A stretch of DNA of 64,000 bases from Rhodoluna sp. (GTDB lineage: Bacteria; Actinomycetota; Actinomycetes; Actinomycetales; Microbacteriaceae): NCBI RefSeq assembly GCF_024641065.1, contig NZ_JAHEDV010000033.1, positions 179,638-243,637 of the forward strand. Reading direction: 5' to 3'. Below the pieces are notes generated by a model that had not been told where the DNA came from, searched no databases, and saw only the letters and a program-made list of their open reading frames with translations. Numbering within the stretch: the stretch's first letter is position 1; each line of letters begins with the position of its first letter. Positions 9,090 through 18,439 of the stretch are shown here, in pieces. The position numbers and the translations under genes are program-made.

Positions 9090-9160
9090 TAGGGGGCCCC
9101 AAGCTCTGGGGGGAGAGCCTGGGGCCAGGCGATACCAGATTGGGGGAATCGGTATCGCAG
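9090..9160 (-). ncRNA. 6C small RNA
   Basis: Read on the minus strand there are two adjacent stem-loops with cytosine-only loops. The first pairs 9151-9158 with 9129-9136, then 9147-9150 with 9138-9141 around a bulged base 9137, with loop C5 (9142-9146). The second pairs 9114-9126 with 9095-9107 (13 positions, one mismatch), with loop C6 (9108-9113). Two hairpins with C-rich loops are the defining feature of the 6C RNA of Actinobacteria (Rfam family 6C; M. tuberculosis B11 lies next to the same tad genes). Known family members are stress-responsive and are proposed to pair with G-rich sites in mRNAs. A further hairpin at 9068-9081 may help end transcription. The exact ends are estimated. Confidence 0.88.
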
Positions 9161-9282
9161 GTTAACAACAAGTGCTAACAAAGAAATAATAATGCGGTTT
9201 TACGAATATTTATTCCCCGAAACTAGAAAATCATTTTTTTATGGCAAGATTGCGACAAGTTATTCGCAAACGAAGGACAAAG

Positions 9283-11256
9283 ATGTCTGCCGATTCATGG
9301 ATTGAACCACTGCACCAAGAGAACCGCCACTTTGCACCAACCGCTGAATTTTCAAAGAATGCAATTGCACAACCAGCGATTTACGAACAGGCAAAGGCAG
9401 ACCGCCTAGGCTTCTGGGCCGACCAAGCAAATCAGCTTCACTGGCACAAACCCTTCACCCAAACCCTCGACTGGACCAACCCTCCATTCGCACGTTGGTT
9501 TCACGACGGTGAAATAAATATTTCTTACAACTGCCTTGATCGTCACGTCGAAGCAGGCAACGGCGACCGAGTCGCGCTGTTTTTCGAGGGCGAACCTGGC
9601 GACAACCGCGAAATCACCTATGCCGAGTTGACTGATGAGGTCAAGCGAGCCGCAAACGTTCTGATTGGCCTCGGAGTGAAGCCTGGCGACCGAGTCGCGA
9701 TTTACATGCCGATGATCCCTGAAGCAATTGTTGCCATGCAGGCAGTTGCCCGCATCGGTGCTGTTCACTCGGTGATTTTTGGTGGCTTCTCAGCAGAATC
9801 TCTGCACACCCGCATCGAAGACGCCCAAGCCACTCTGGTGATTACCGCAGATGGTGGTTACCGCAAGGGCCGCGCTAGCGCTCTCAAGCCAGCCGTTGAC
9901 ATGGCCCTGGATGGAGGCAAATGCCCATCCGTGAAGAATGTCTTGGTAGTCAAACGAACCGGCCAAGAAGTTGGCTGGGTTGAAGGCCGCGACATTGACT
10001 GGGGCACCGCGCTAGCTTCGGCAAGCAACGACCATGCAGCCCAGGGGTTCAACGCTGAGCACCCGCTCTTCATTCTTTACACCTCGGGCACCACCGGCAA
10101 ACCGAAGGGCATTCTTCACACCACCGGTGGCTACCTAACCCAGGTTGCCTACACTCACAAGAATGTCTTTGACCTTCATGCAGACACCGACGTCTACTGG
10201 TGCACCGCCGACATCGGCTGGATCACCGGCCACAGCTATGTTGCCTATGGGCCGCTAGCAAATGGTGCATCGCAAGTTATTTACGAAGGAACCCCCGAGA
10301 CCCCTGATTGGGGCCGCTGGTGGAGCATCGTTCAGAAATACGGCGTTTCGATTCTTTACACCGCACCAACGGCTATTCGCAGTTTCATGAAGCTCGGTAG
10401 TCAAATTCCTAAAGAATACGATTTGTCGAGTATCCGAGTTCTAGGTTCGGTTGGTGAACCAATCAACCCAGAGGCATGGATGTGGTACCGCAACATCATC
10501 GGCGGCGGCCACGCCCCAATTGTTGATACCTGGTGGCAAACCGAGACTGGCGCAATCATGATTTCGCCGCTACCTGGAATTACAACCCTGAAGCCGGGTT
10601 CAGCGCAAATCGCTTTGCCGGGCATTGAGATGAAAATCTTGGATGATGGGGGCAATGTGCTCGGGCGCGAAGAGCCAGGTCTATTGACCATCACCGAGCC
10701 TTGGCCTTCGATGCTGCGCGGAATCTGGGGCGACCCTGACCGCTACAAAGAGACCTATTGGTCAAAGTTCAAGAACATTTATTTTGCTGGTGACGGCGCA
10801 AAATTTGACGAAGAGGGCAATGTTTGGCTTCTTGGTCGCGTAGACGATGTGATGAACGTTTCTGGCCACCGACTCTCGACCGCTGAAATTGAATCAGCTT
10901 TGGTCTCGCACCCCTACGTGGCCGAAGCCGCAGTGGTTGGCGCCAAGGATGAAACCACCGGTCAGGCAGTAGTTGCCTTTGTGATTCTTCGTCGCAACCA
11001 ACTCGAAAACGCTGGCTCAGATGCCGACGTGAGCAAGATTTTGCGCGATCACGTAACCAAAGAAATTGGCCCTATCGCGAGACCGCGCACCATCATGGTG
11101 GTTAGCGAATTGCCAAAGACTCGTTCGGGCAAAATCATGCGTCGACTGCTGCGAGACGTTGCAGAAGACCGCCCGGTAGGAGATGTAACAACCCTGGCTG
11201 ACACTTCGGTGATGGACATCATCAGCGGAAAAATCGCCGGTGGAGCTAGCGACTAG
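9283..11256 (+). CDS. acs: Acetyl-CoA synthetase (acetate-CoA ligase)
   Basis: Activates acetate with ATP and CoA to acetyl-CoA. 657 aa from ATG 9283, which has AAGGA seven bases upstream; the in-frame ATG at 9241 adds a basic leader unlike the family. ANL-superfamily signatures: the P-loop-like YTSGTTGKPKG (about residue 265), the adenylate-binding region ending DTWWQTETG, the hinge region with SGHRLSTAEIES, and the acetylation-controlled Lys in TRSGKIMRR (about residue 617). Acs in this position relative to tad genes matches M. tuberculosis Rv3667. It is monocistronic, ending in a strong terminator. Confidence 0.96.
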   Translation: MSADSWIEPLHQENRHFAPTAEFSKNAIAQPAIYEQAKADRLGFWADQANQLHWHKPFTQTLDWTNPPFARWFHDGEINISYNCLDRHVEAGNGDRVALFFEGEPGDNREITYAELTDEVKRAANVLIGLGVKPGDRVAIYMPMIPEAIVAMQAVARIGAVHSVIFGGFSAESLHTRIEDAQATLVITADGGYRKGRASALKPAVDMALDGGKCPSVKNVLVVKRTGQEVGWVEGRDIDWGTALASASNDHAAQGFNAEHPLFILYTSGTTGKPKGILHTTGGYLTQVAYTHKNVFDLHADTDVYWCTADIGWITGHSYVAYGPLANGASQVIYEGTPETPDWGRWWSIVQKYGVSILYTAPTAIRSFMKLGSQIPKEYDLSSIRVLGSVGEPINPEAWMWYRNIIGGGHAPIVDTWWQTETGAIMISPLPGITTLKPGSAQIALPGIEMKILDDGGNVLGREEPGLLTITEPWPSMLRGIWGDPDRYKETYWSKFKNIYFAGDGAKFDEEGNVWLLGRVDDVMNVSGHRLSTAEIESALVSHPYVAEAAVVGAKDETTGQAVVAFVILRRNQLENAGSDADVSKILRDHVTKEIGPIARPRTIMVVSELPKTRSGKIMRRLLRDVAEDRPVGDVTTLADTSVMDIISGKIAGGASD

Positions 11257-11272
11257 CCCCTAAAATAAATGT

Positions 11273-11314
11273 CGAACCCCCAGCACGCTCTCTCTGTGCT
11301 GGGGGTTCGCTTTT
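11273..11314. terminator. Bidirectional intrinsic terminator between acs and the RidA gene
   Basis: A perfect 14 bp stem (11273-11286 with 11296-11309) around a 9-base loop is followed by a T tract on the plus strand (11311-11314). It ends acs and probably also the convergent RidA transcript. Confidence 0.9.
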
Positions 11315-11326
11315 AAAGCTTGAAAT

Positions 11327-11797
11327 TCACTCGAATTCAGCGATGAGCTCAACCTCAACTGCTGAATCAAGAGGCAATACCGGAACACCGACTGCTGATC
11401 GAGCGTGGATGCCGGCATCGCCAAACACCTCGCCCAAGAATTCGCTCGCTCCATTGATTACGCCTGGCTGACCAGTGAATTCGGGAACCGATGCTACGAA
11501 ACCAACAACCTTGACGATTCGCTTTACGCGGTCGAGGTCGCCAATTGAAAGTTTCAATGCTGCGAGCGCGTTCAAGGCGCATTGACGAGCCAAATCTTTG
11601 GCATCAGCCGGGCTAACTAGACCAGCAGTTTCGCCAACCTTGCCGCTTGCTGGAAGCTTGCCATCAACGAACGGCAACTGGCCTGAGGTGAAACAAAGAT
11701 TACCTGTGACAACCGAAGGGATATAAGCAGCGACCGGCATTGCCACAGCTGGCAGCGGGTAGCCGAGTTCGATCAAACGGGCTTCAATTTTTGACAT
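11327..11797 (-). CDS. RidA family enamine/imine deaminase
   Basis: Small YjgF/RidA-fold protein that by family hydrolyses reactive 2-aminoacrylate-type enamines from PLP enzymes. 156 aa. Visible family signatures are VTGNLCFTSGQLPFVDGKL near residues 30-48 and the C-terminal segment HARSAVGVPVLPLDSAVEVELIA, which contains the substrate-binding Arg. The start ATG 11797 has AAGGAG at good spacing. That ribosome binding site lies inside the last codons of the upstream DUF4177 gene, so the pair is coupled. RidA and DUF4177 next to a ponA2-type PBP is the order seen in M. tuberculosis (Rv3678c onward). Confidence 0.9.
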   Translation of the reverse strand: MSKIEARLIELGYPLPAVAMPVAAYIPSVVTGNLCFTSGQLPFVDGKLPASGKVGETAGLVSPADAKDLARQCALNALAALKLSIGDLDRVKRIVKVVGFVASVPEFTGQPGVINGASEFLGEVFGDAGIHARSAVGVPVLPLDSAVEVELIAEFE

Positions 11798-11802
11798 CGT
11801 GA

Positions 11803-11958
11803 TTACTCCTTGATTGGACGCTTGAAAAAGGCTACGTTACCGCCCATTTTGTTGTCCATAATCTGCACGAGCTCCCATCCTTCAGAGCCCCAGGTATTCA
11901 AAATCGCGGTCTCTTTGTGCAGTAGCAACGGGGTTGTAATGTACTCCCACTTCAACAT
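11803..11958 (-). CDS. Small DUF4177-like protein, 51 aa
   Basis: Short gene read directly from the sequence: it begins MLKWEYITTPLLLHKETAI and ends FKRPIKE. The central GSEGWELVQI matches the WE-x-x-tryptophan pattern of DUF4177 proteins, which are 50-60 aa and sit upstream of RidA genes in many actinobacteria. Function unknown. Its stop is 5 bases before the RidA start, so the two are almost certainly co-transcribed. It is divergent from the PBP gene, with only about 40 bp between the starts. Confidence 0.85.
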   Translation of the reverse strand: MLKWEYITTPLLLHKETAILNTWGSEGWELVQIMDNKMGGNVAFFKRPIKE

Positions 11959-11999
11959 TTACAGGTTCCTCTCAGGTGTTGTCAGGTAACCTTGAGTTT

Positions 12000-14525
12000 A
12001 TGTCTGGTTCAAAGAACAAGCCCGAAACTTTCAAGACTGGTGTCGCAAAATTCATCGGCCTTTCAGCTCTAGCCGGTGTTTTAGCGGTAGCAGCTTTGGC
12101 CCCCGCTGGTCTTCTCGGTGGCGTCGCCGCCAACACCGGTCTAGCCATTTTTGAAGGGCTTCCTGCCTACATCAAGCCTGTCAACGGCTCACAAGCTTCA
12201 ACGCTTTTTGCGAACAAGGATGGCAAGCCGGTTGAGGTTGCCACTTTCTATCACGAGAACCGAATCTCGGTTCCTTACGATGACATGTCGGTGAACATCC
12301 GCAACGCTGTTGTGGCTACCGAAGACCCTCGTTTTTTTGAGCACGGTGGTGTCGACTGGATCTCGTTCCTTCGCGCGACAGCAACTAGCGCCGTAAGCCT
12401 CGGAAACGGCCCTGGTGGTTCGACCATCACCATGCAGTACGTGAAGAACTCTTTGGTTGAGGCTGCCAACCTGGCCGGCGACAAGCAGGCAATTGCCGAT
12501 GCAACCGCATCTGGTGGCATCCAAGGAATCATTCGCAAGTTTCGCGAAATTCGCATGGCAATTGCCCTCGAGGGTGAGAGCAACAAAAAAGACATCCTTG
12601 CTGGTTATTTGAACCTTTCATTCTTTGGTAACCAGATCAACGGAATCGAAGCTGCTTCAAACTACTACTTCGGTGTTAGCGCCAAAGATCTAGACATTCC
12701 ACAGGCTGCACTTTTGGCCGGCATGCTGAAGTCACCGAACGACTACAAGCCAGATGAAGAAAGCAACCTTCCGCGCGCTAAGGGTCGTCGTGACTACGTA
12801 ATCGACAACATGCGCTCTGAGGGTTACATCACTCAGAAACAGGCTGACGAGGCTAAGGCAACCCCAATTACCGTCAACCTAACTCACACACCGAGCGGCT
12901 GTGAGGCAAACCAGACCACCGCTTTCTTCTGCGACTATGTGGTTTGGACTGTTCGAAACAACCCAGAATTTGGCTCAACTCCTGAAGACCGCGAGAACTT
13001 GCTTCGCCGCGGTGGCCTTCAGATCTACACCACCCTAGACATCGATGCTCAGGCTGCGGCTCACAAGGCAACCATGAAGTGGGCGCCTTCTGACAACCCG
13101 AACAAGATTGGTTCAGCGACCGTCTCGGTTGAAGCTGGTACCGGTCGAATTTTGGCTATGGCCGAGAACCGAATCTTTGACCAGACCCAGAGCGAAGAAA
13201 TTGGCCACACCTCGGTCAACTATGCAACTGACAAAGACTACGGAGGCTCATCGGGCTTTCAGACTGGTTCGACTTACAAGGTCTTCACTCTTGCTACCTG
13301 GTTGACCGCAGGCTACAAATTGCTTGACCACGTTGATGGCCGAGTGAAGGAATGGGGCCCCGGAGACTTCTCAGCCCGCTGTGGTGGCGTTGGCGGCACC
13401 TGGAAGCCCAACAACATCGTGAAAGAGCCAGAAGACCTCACCGTGGTCGCTGCGACGTCTATGTCGGTAAACACCGCCTACGTCGACATGGCCAGCCAAC
13501 TAGACCTCTGTGACATTCGTGACACCGCGATGCGCTTCGGTGTTCACCGCGCTGACGGCACTGAACTTCAGTATGTGCCATCATCGGTGATCGGTGTTAA
13601 CGAAGTTGCCCCCCTTGCAATGGCAGCGGCTATGGCCGGCATCGCCAACAAGGGCATGTATTGCTCACCAGTTGGCATCGACAAAGTGATTGTTCGCGCA
13701 ACAGGCGCAGAGCTCAAGATTCCGACCACCAGCTGCCAGCAGGCAGTGAGCCCAGAAGTTGCAGCGGGTATGACCTACGCCATGCAACGAGTAATCTCTG
13801 GCGGTACCGGTGGTGCCTCAGGAACCGGCGATGGCACTCCACTCGCCGGTAAAACCGGAACCACTGACTCAGGTGTTCACACCTGGATGACTGGTTTCTC
13901 ATCGAAGGTTGGAACCGCTACCTGGGTTGGAAACGTTTCAGGAAACAAGTCGTTGAGTTCAATTCGCCTAAATGGCAAAGCCGCCAACACCGTGCGTCAC
14001 GACATTTGGCGAACCACAATGCAGACCATCAACAAGCTCTACCCAGGCGAGGCTCTTCAGTCTCCACCGGCGAGCATGATTGCTGCTACAGAAATCGTGA
14101 TTCCTGACACCAAGGGCCAAGACCCAACTGCTGCTGAAGAGCTGATTAATGCCTCAGACCTGAACGCAAAGATCATCGAAGCTCAAATCAGTTCGGCTCT
14201 ACCTGCTGGAACCGTGGTTCGCACAATCCCTGCGGCTGGCGTTACCGTTCCACGCGGAAGCCAGATCAAGATCTATGTGAGCTCGGGTGACCGTTCGGTT
14301 GTTCCTCGCGTTGCCGGCATGGATGTAGCTAGCGCGCGAGCAACCCTATTGGCTGCCGGATTTGCCTCAGTTGCTGAACCGCAGCCTTCACAAACTCAGT
14401 ACTTTGTGCACTCAACCACGATTGCCGCCGGACTAGTTGTTGGCACCAACCCAGCCGGCGGAAGTGCCGCCGTAAAGAATGGTGCAATTCTGCTGATAAT
14501 TAGCCTCGGCCCACCAAATAACTAA
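12000..14525 (+). CDS. Bifunctional penicillin-binding protein with C-terminal PASTA domains (PonA2 type)
   Basis: Class A PBP that polymerises and cross-links peptidoglycan. About 841 aa from ATG 12000 (an in-frame GTG lies at 11976). One N-terminal transmembrane helix. Glycosyltransferase domain with catalytic Glu in TEDPRFFEHGGVDW (about residue 107) and GGSTITMQYVKN. Transpeptidase motifs: SxxK in GSTYKVF (about 422), SxN in SMSVNTAYV (about 490) and KTGTT (about 617). Two PASTA repeats follow (about 695-760 and 765-841), which in other PBPs sense muropeptides. Paired Cys (GCEA and FFCDYV) are also in M. tuberculosis PonA2. The phosphoesterase gene starts 5 bases after the stop, as in Rv3682-Rv3683. 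Confidence 0.94.
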   Translation: MSGSKNKPETFKTGVAKFIGLSALAGVLAVAALAPAGLLGGVAANTGLAIFEGLPAYIKPVNGSQASTLFANKDGKPVEVATFYHENRISVPYDDMSVNIRNAVVATEDPRFFEHGGVDWISFLRATATSAVSLGNGPGGSTITMQYVKNSLVEAANLAGDKQAIADATASGGIQGIIRKFREIRMAIALEGESNKKDILAGYLNLSFFGNQINGIEAASNYYFGVSAKDLDIPQAALLAGMLKSPNDYKPDEESNLPRAKGRRDYVIDNMRSEGYITQKQADEAKATPITVNLTHTPSGCEANQTTAFFCDYVVWTVRNNPEFGSTPEDRENLLRRGGLQIYTTLDIDAQAAAHKATMKWAPSDNPNKIGSATVSVEAGTGRILAMAENRIFDQTQSEEIGHTSVNYATDKDYGGSSGFQTGSTYKVFTLATWLTAGYKLLDHVDGRVKEWGPGDFSARCGGVGGTWKPNNIVKEPEDLTVVAATSMSVNTAYVDMASQLDLCDIRDTAMRFGVHRADGTELQYVPSSVIGVNEVAPLAMAAAMAGIANKGMYCSPVGIDKVIVRATGAELKIPTTSCQQAVSPEVAAGMTYAMQRVISGGTGGASGTGDGTPLAGKTGTTDSGVHTWMTGFSSKVGTATWVGNVSGNKSLSSIRLNGKAANTVRHDIWRTTMQTINKLYPGEALQSPPASMIAATEIVIPDTKGQDPTAAEELINASDLNAKIIEAQISSALPAGTVVRTIPAAGVTVPRGSQIKIYVSSGDRSVVPRVAGMDVASARATLLAAGFASVAEPQPSQTQYFVHSTTIAAGLVVGTNPAGGSAAVKNGAILLIISLGPPNN

Positions 14526-14530
14526 AACGC

Positions 14531-15418
14531 ATGGAAATTTTGCTTGCCCTAGGTGGCCTCGCTCTTTGTGCGGCCATCTGGGGCATTGCTATTGAACGGC
14601 ACCTTTATTCGATTCGTCGCGAGACAATCGCAGTGCTTCCGGCAGGCAGCCCAGACATCCGGGTATTGCACATTGGCGATATTCACATGGCGCCTTGGCA
14701 AAAACGAAAACAGCGATTCGTTCGTTCGCTTGGTGACCTAAAGCCAGACCTCGTGGTCAATACTGGCGACAATCTGGGCCACTTGAAGGCAATCGCCCCT
14801 GTGCTATCGGCACTAAAACCACTGCTCGAGGTTCCGGGTGTTTTTGTCAACGGCTCGAATGATTACTACGCCCCAGTTTTGCGAAACCCGCTGGGTTACC
14901 TGGCCAAGCCATCTGAAAGAAGCGAAGGCCCGGCTCTAGACACTGCAAGACTGGTCGGATCTTTTCAGGCCGCTGGCTGGAAGAACCTCAACAACCATGA
15001 GGGTGCCCTAACGATCAATGGCGTGAAACTCGGATTCTTGGGTGTTGACGACGCCCATGACGAACTCGACGACCTGGTCGCACTCGATGACCAGCGCAAG
15101 AAGGTTGCTGATGCCCAGCTGTTGATTGGGGTGAGCCATGCTCCCTACATGCGAGTTATTGAGGCTATGGCCAACCAGGATGTAAAACTGCTTTTCGCTG
15201 GGCACACTCATGGCGGGCAGGTTTGTATCCCAGGATACGGAGCCATAGTCACGAACTGCGACCTACCGGCACGTAATGCTAAGGGATTGAGCGCCTGGAC
15301 TTTCAACGGCAAGTCACTGATTTTGAATGTGGTTGCTGGCCTAGGCCACTCGATTTTTGCTCCGGTGCGATTTGCCTGTCGGCCTGAAGTCAGACTGCTA
15401 ACACTAGTCGCGGCCTAA
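14531..15418 (+). CDS. Calcineurin-like metallophosphoesterase (Rv3683 type)
   Basis: 295 aa with one N-terminal helix (ILLALGGLALCAAIWGI) that probably anchors it in the membrane. Metal-binding blocks in order: HIGDIHM, NTGDNLG, GSNDYY (the usual GNH(D/E) block, here with Ser for Asn and Asn for His), ISVSHAP-like GVSHAPY, and GHTHGGQV. The modified third block is also a feature, as I recall it, of the actinobacterial family next to ponA2. Its place in an operon with the PBP suggests a role in cell-wall or lipid phosphate metabolism; the substrate is unknown. Confidence 0.9.
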   Translation: MEILLALGGLALCAAIWGIAIERHLYSIRRETIAVLPAGSPDIRVLHIGDIHMAPWQKRKQRFVRSLGDLKPDLVVNTGDNLGHLKAIAPVLSALKPLLEVPGVFVNGSNDYYAPVLRNPLGYLAKPSERSEGPALDTARLVGSFQAAGWKNLNNHEGALTINGVKLGFLGVDDAHDELDDLVALDDQRKKVADAQLLIGVSHAPYMRVIEAMANQDVKLLFAGHTHGGQVCIPGYGAIVTNCDLPARNAKGLSAWTFNGKSLILNVVAGLGHSIFAPVRFACRPEVRLLTLVAA

Positions 15419-15433
15419 GACATAGGCAGCTGG

Positions 15434-16153
15434 CTACTTGGCCCAGCTAATCTCTTTGAACGGACCCTCGTTTTTTGAGCGGGTGTCAACAAGCTCGAGC
15501 CAAACGATGATGCGCTCAGTGTTGACATAAATAGGTTCACAACTGGTCAAAGTCATGTATTTGCCGCCCTCGTGAGCGCCATCCATGCCTACCGGAACCT
15601 TATTGATCACATGGATTTGTTCGGGTTTTACGATTACGGTTTGACGATATTCGTAGTCATACCAAGCTTCAGAAGTCTCGACATAAACGTGATCGCCAGC
15701 CTTAATGCGGTGAATGTCTCTAAACGCGCCACCGAAGCCACCACGGTGTGCAGCAACCGCAAAATTGCCAACCTCGCCTGGCATTTGAGTCTTGGTGTAG
15801 TGACCGATTCCGATTTCGTTCAAAACCGGGTGCCAGCGGGTGCCTTCGGCAACAAGTCGCACATACTTTTCATCGATGCGAGGAATGTAGATTCGGCCAA
15901 AAATATCGGCAAGTGTGTTTGCATCATCTGGGTCAACAAACTTTTGCTCTGCCTTTGCAGTGGCCGATGGCTGAACATAAGTTTGTGCGGTCTGCTGCTG
16001 TTCACCAGCAAGAATGTTGTCTTGGGCCGAGGTTCCCCAATAACCCCATGCGGCCGTTGCTATTCCGGCAAGCACTAGGCCAGCACCGACAACTACACGG
16101 ATGCTTACCTTCGGGCGACCATCAGCTCGACGCGACGGAAACTTGATTTTCAT
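15434..16153 (-). CDS. Class E sortase
   Basis: Membrane transpeptidase that joins surface proteins to the cell wall. 239 aa: a basic N-terminus, one transmembrane helix (about 20-42), a linker, then the sortase barrel. Catalytic residues are visible: His in FAVAAHRGG (about residue 132), Cys in YMTLTSCEP (about 203) and Arg in VNTERIIVW. The Cys motif is TLTSC rather than the more common TLxTC, a conservative change. Class E enzymes favour LAxTG signals, and a protein with LADTG is encoded at 37606-38649. The lipoprotein gene upstream ends 10 bases before this start, so the two are probably one operon. Confidence 0.9.
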   Translation of the reverse strand: MKIKFPSRRADGRPKVSIRVVVGAGLVLAGIATAAWGYWGTSAQDNILAGEQQQTAQTYVQPSATAKAEQKFVDPDDANTLADIFGRIYIPRIDEKYVRLVAEGTRWHPVLNEIGIGHYTKTQMPGEVGNFAVAAHRGGFGGAFRDIHRIKAGDHVYVETSEAWYDYEYRQTVIVKPEQIHVINKVPVGMDGAHEGGKYMTLTSCEPIYVNTERIIVWLELVDTRSKNEGPFKEISWAK

Positions 16154-16163
16154 GCTGACGCCA

Positions 16164-16736
16164 CTAGTTGTTTAGTGACCAAACTTCTGGGCCTAGTGCG
16201 ATCCACTGGCCGGTCGAGTTCTCGCATCTGGCGGTGATGTTTTCAACAAAACAGGTGAAGCCAGCAACGCTAATGCTTTGCCCCGTGGCAAGAATTTGAG
16301 CGTTGGCAGCATCTGCATATGGGCCGCCAGAGCATGCAAATTCTGCGATCTCGCCGGTCTCTGGTTGTGCTCCCCATAGACGAACCTGATATCCATAGCT
16401 GTATTCACAGGTATCTGGAACCGGCACGGGCTGGTAAACAGCGGCAGCCTCGTTCTGCTCACACAGAACAAAGTTACTCATTGTGCTGATTGAGCAAGCG
16501 GTTGGGCCATCGCCGACCTTGAACACATAGTCACCAAAACCATCGTCATAGGTGACTGGGTCAACGGCGATTACGTCAACGGGAGCCGGGCTAGGCACGA
16601 GTGACTGATTAGGAGTTGGCGTCACAGCGCCGGTTGGTTCACCAGTAGGTTGAGCAACACCTGGGGCAGCGCAACCTGCGACCGAGAGGACTAGGCCAAG
16701 GCCGATAAACAATGCAGCAATGCGTGACATGTTCAC
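16164..16736 (-). CDS. Secreted lipoprotein of unknown function
   Basis: 190 aa. The signal peptide ends in the lipobox LSVAGC (Cys about residue 22), followed by a Pro/Thr-rich linker and a compact domain with six further Cys, likely forming disulfides outside the cell. No family recognised. It is the first gene of a pair with sortase E, 10 bases apart, which suggests a shared envelope function, for example assisting or being handled by the sortase pathway. That link is inference from position only. Confidence 0.8.
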   Translation of the reverse strand: MNMSRIAALFIGLGLVLSVAGCAAPGVAQPTGEPTGAVTPTPNQSLVPSPAPVDVIAVDPVTYDDGFGDYVFKVGDGPTACSISTMSNFVLCEQNEAAAVYQPVPVPDTCEYSYGYQVRLWGAQPETGEIAEFACSGGPYADAANAQILATGQSISVAGFTCFVENITARCENSTGQWIALGPEVWSLNN

Positions 16737-16796
16737 AGATTATCGACTAGCAAGCCGCTAGGCAGGCTCGACACAGTGAGGCGTAACAAGAATTTA

Positions 16797-17861
16797 TTAG
16801 AACTCGCGAGCTACAAGCTCGGCGATTTCATAAGTGTTCAATGCTGCACCCTTGCGAAGGTTGTCGCCAACCACAAATAGTTCAACGCTGTTCGGAAAGT
16901 CGAGAGACTGACGAATGCGGCCAACGAAGGTTGGGTCTTGACCAACAACCATTGCTGGGGTTGGGTACTGGTGGTTGGCTGGGTCGTCAACTACCTCAAC
17001 GGTTGGCTGTGCGTTTAGAACTTCGCGAACTTCATCTGCGGTGAGTGGGTTTGCAAAGGTGGCGTGAACAGTTAGCGAGTGAGCAACCTGAACTGGCACA
17101 CGAACACAGCTTGCAGCAACCTTTAGGTCGCTGATGCCTAGAATCTTGCGTGACTCGTCGCGAACCTTTAGCTCTTCTGAGGTGTGGCCGCCAGCCTTCA
17201 GTGATCCGGCAAAAGGAATCACGTTTAGTGCGATTGGGTGAGCCCACGGTGAGTTTGAAAGGTCGTTACCTGCAGCAGCAAGGGCAGCCTTTACGTCACC
17301 GGTGTTGGTACCAAGAGTTGCATCCTTGCCAACAATCGCGGTCTCAGCAGCAAGCTCTTCGATGCCGGCAGCGCCAGCACCAGAAACAGCCTGGTAGCTA
17401 GAAACAACTAGTTCTTTCAAGGTCCACTTTTCGTGAAGCGCACCCATCGCAGCCATCATGGTCAAAGTGGTGCAGTTTGGGTTCGAGATGATTCCGCGAG
17501 GGCGGTTCTTAGCCTGCTCTGGGTTTACCTCAGGAACTACCAATGGCACGTCAGCATCCATGCGGAATGCACCCGAGTTGTCGACTGCAACCGCGCCGCG
17601 TTCTGCAGCAATCGGAGCCCAAACCTCAGAAACCTCGTCAGGCACGTCGAACATAGCGATGTCGATGCCGTCGAAAGCCTCAGGAGAAAGAGCAACAACG
17701 GTTAGCTCTTCGCCGTGCACGGTGATCTTCTTGCCAGCTGAGCGGGCACTTGCGATCAAACGAATTTCGCCCCAAATGTTTGGGCGGCTGTTGATGATGC
17801 CGATCATTACGGTACCTACTGCACCGGTTGCACCTACGAGAGCGAGATTTGGCTTAGCCAT
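16797..17861 (-). CDS. asd: Aspartate-semialdehyde dehydrogenase
   Basis: Reduces aspartyl phosphate to aspartate semialdehyde, the branch point to lysine/diaminopimelate, threonine and methionine. 354 aa. NADP-binding start [17 protein letters not shown]; catalytic Cys in [11 protein letters not shown] (about residue 130); the segment [16 protein letters not shown] is typical. Start ATG 17861 with CAGGAG upstream, nearly the same leader as lysC. It follows lysC by 50 bp, the standard actinobacterial lysC-asd operon. Confidence 0.95.
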   Translation of the reverse strand: MAKPNLALVGATGAVGTVMIGIINSRPNIWGEIRLIASARSAGKKITVHGEELTVVALSPEAFDGIDIAMFDVPDEVSEVWAPIAAERGAVAVDNSGAFRMDADVPLVVPEVNPEQAKNRPRGIISNPNCTTLTMMAAMGALHEKWTLKELVVSSYQAVSGAGAAGIEELAAETAIVGKDATLGTNTGDVKAALAAAGNDLSNSPWAHPIALNVIPFAGSLKAGGHTSEELKVRDESRKILGISDLKVAASCVRVPVQVAHSLTVHATFANPLTADEVREVLNAQPTVEVVDDPANHQYPTPAMVVGQDPTFVGRIRQSLDFPNSVELFVVGDNLRKGAALNTYEIAELVAREF

Positions 17862-17911
17862 GTTGGTCTCCTGACTTGGATGTTTGAAAGTTTGTGATTT
17901 AGCTGGGTGAA

Positions 17912-18439
17912 TTAGCGGCCAGTGCCGGCGTAGACAACAGCTTCGATTTCGCTGTCGAGGCCGAATGCGGTGTGAACCGCACGAGCAGCGTCGTCAACCT
18001 GGTCGTCGCTGGTGATGACCGAGATGCGAATCTCAGAAGTCGAAATCATCTCGATGTTGATTCCAGCCTTGGCCAGAGCAGCGAACAAGGTTGCTGAAAC
18101 GCCAGAGTGGGTGCGCATGCCCGCACCAACTACTGAAAGTTTGCCGATTTCTTCGTCAACCTCGACCACGCGAAAACCTAGGTCAGCCTTGGCGGCCTCA
18201 AGTGCTGCTGCGACCTTCTTGGTGTCAGACTTTGGCAGGGTGAAACCGATATCGCTAACTGCGTCGGTAACGTCTGAGCCAGTCGGAGTGTTCTGAACAA
18301 TCATGTCGATGTTCGCGCCAGCGTCAGCGACAATCTTGAAAAGCTCTGCTGCCTTGCCTGGAACATCTGGAATGCCGATAACCATAATCTTGGTCTGGCC
18401 CTTGTCGATTGCTACACCTGATACGACTGACTCTTCCAT
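17912..18439 (-). CDS. Aspartate kinase beta subunit from an internal in-frame start
   Basis: In frame within lysC, ATG 18439 is preceded by CAGGAG six bases upstream, a full Shine-Dalgarno sequence in the middle of a coding region. Translation from here gives 175 aa beginning [18 protein letters not shown], which is both ACT regulatory domains. Corynebacterium and Bacillus are known to make alpha and beta subunits from one gene in this way, forming an alpha2-beta2 feedback-regulated enzyme. Expression here is inferred from the ribosome binding site. Confidence 0.75.
   Translation of the reverse strand: MEESVVSGVAIDKGQTKIMVIGIPDVPGKAAELFKIVADAGANIDMIVQNTPTGSDVTDAVSDIGFTLPKSDTKKVAAALEAAKADLGFRVVEVDEEIGKLSVVGAGMRTHSGVSATLFAALAKAGINIEMISTSEIRISVITSDDQVDDAARAVHTAFGLDSEIEAVVYAGTGR

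Noticed and set aside
9241..9282. Upstream ATG of acs as the true start
   Set aside because: It would add a basic leader not seen in the family and lacks a ribosome binding site; ATG 9283 has AAGGA.
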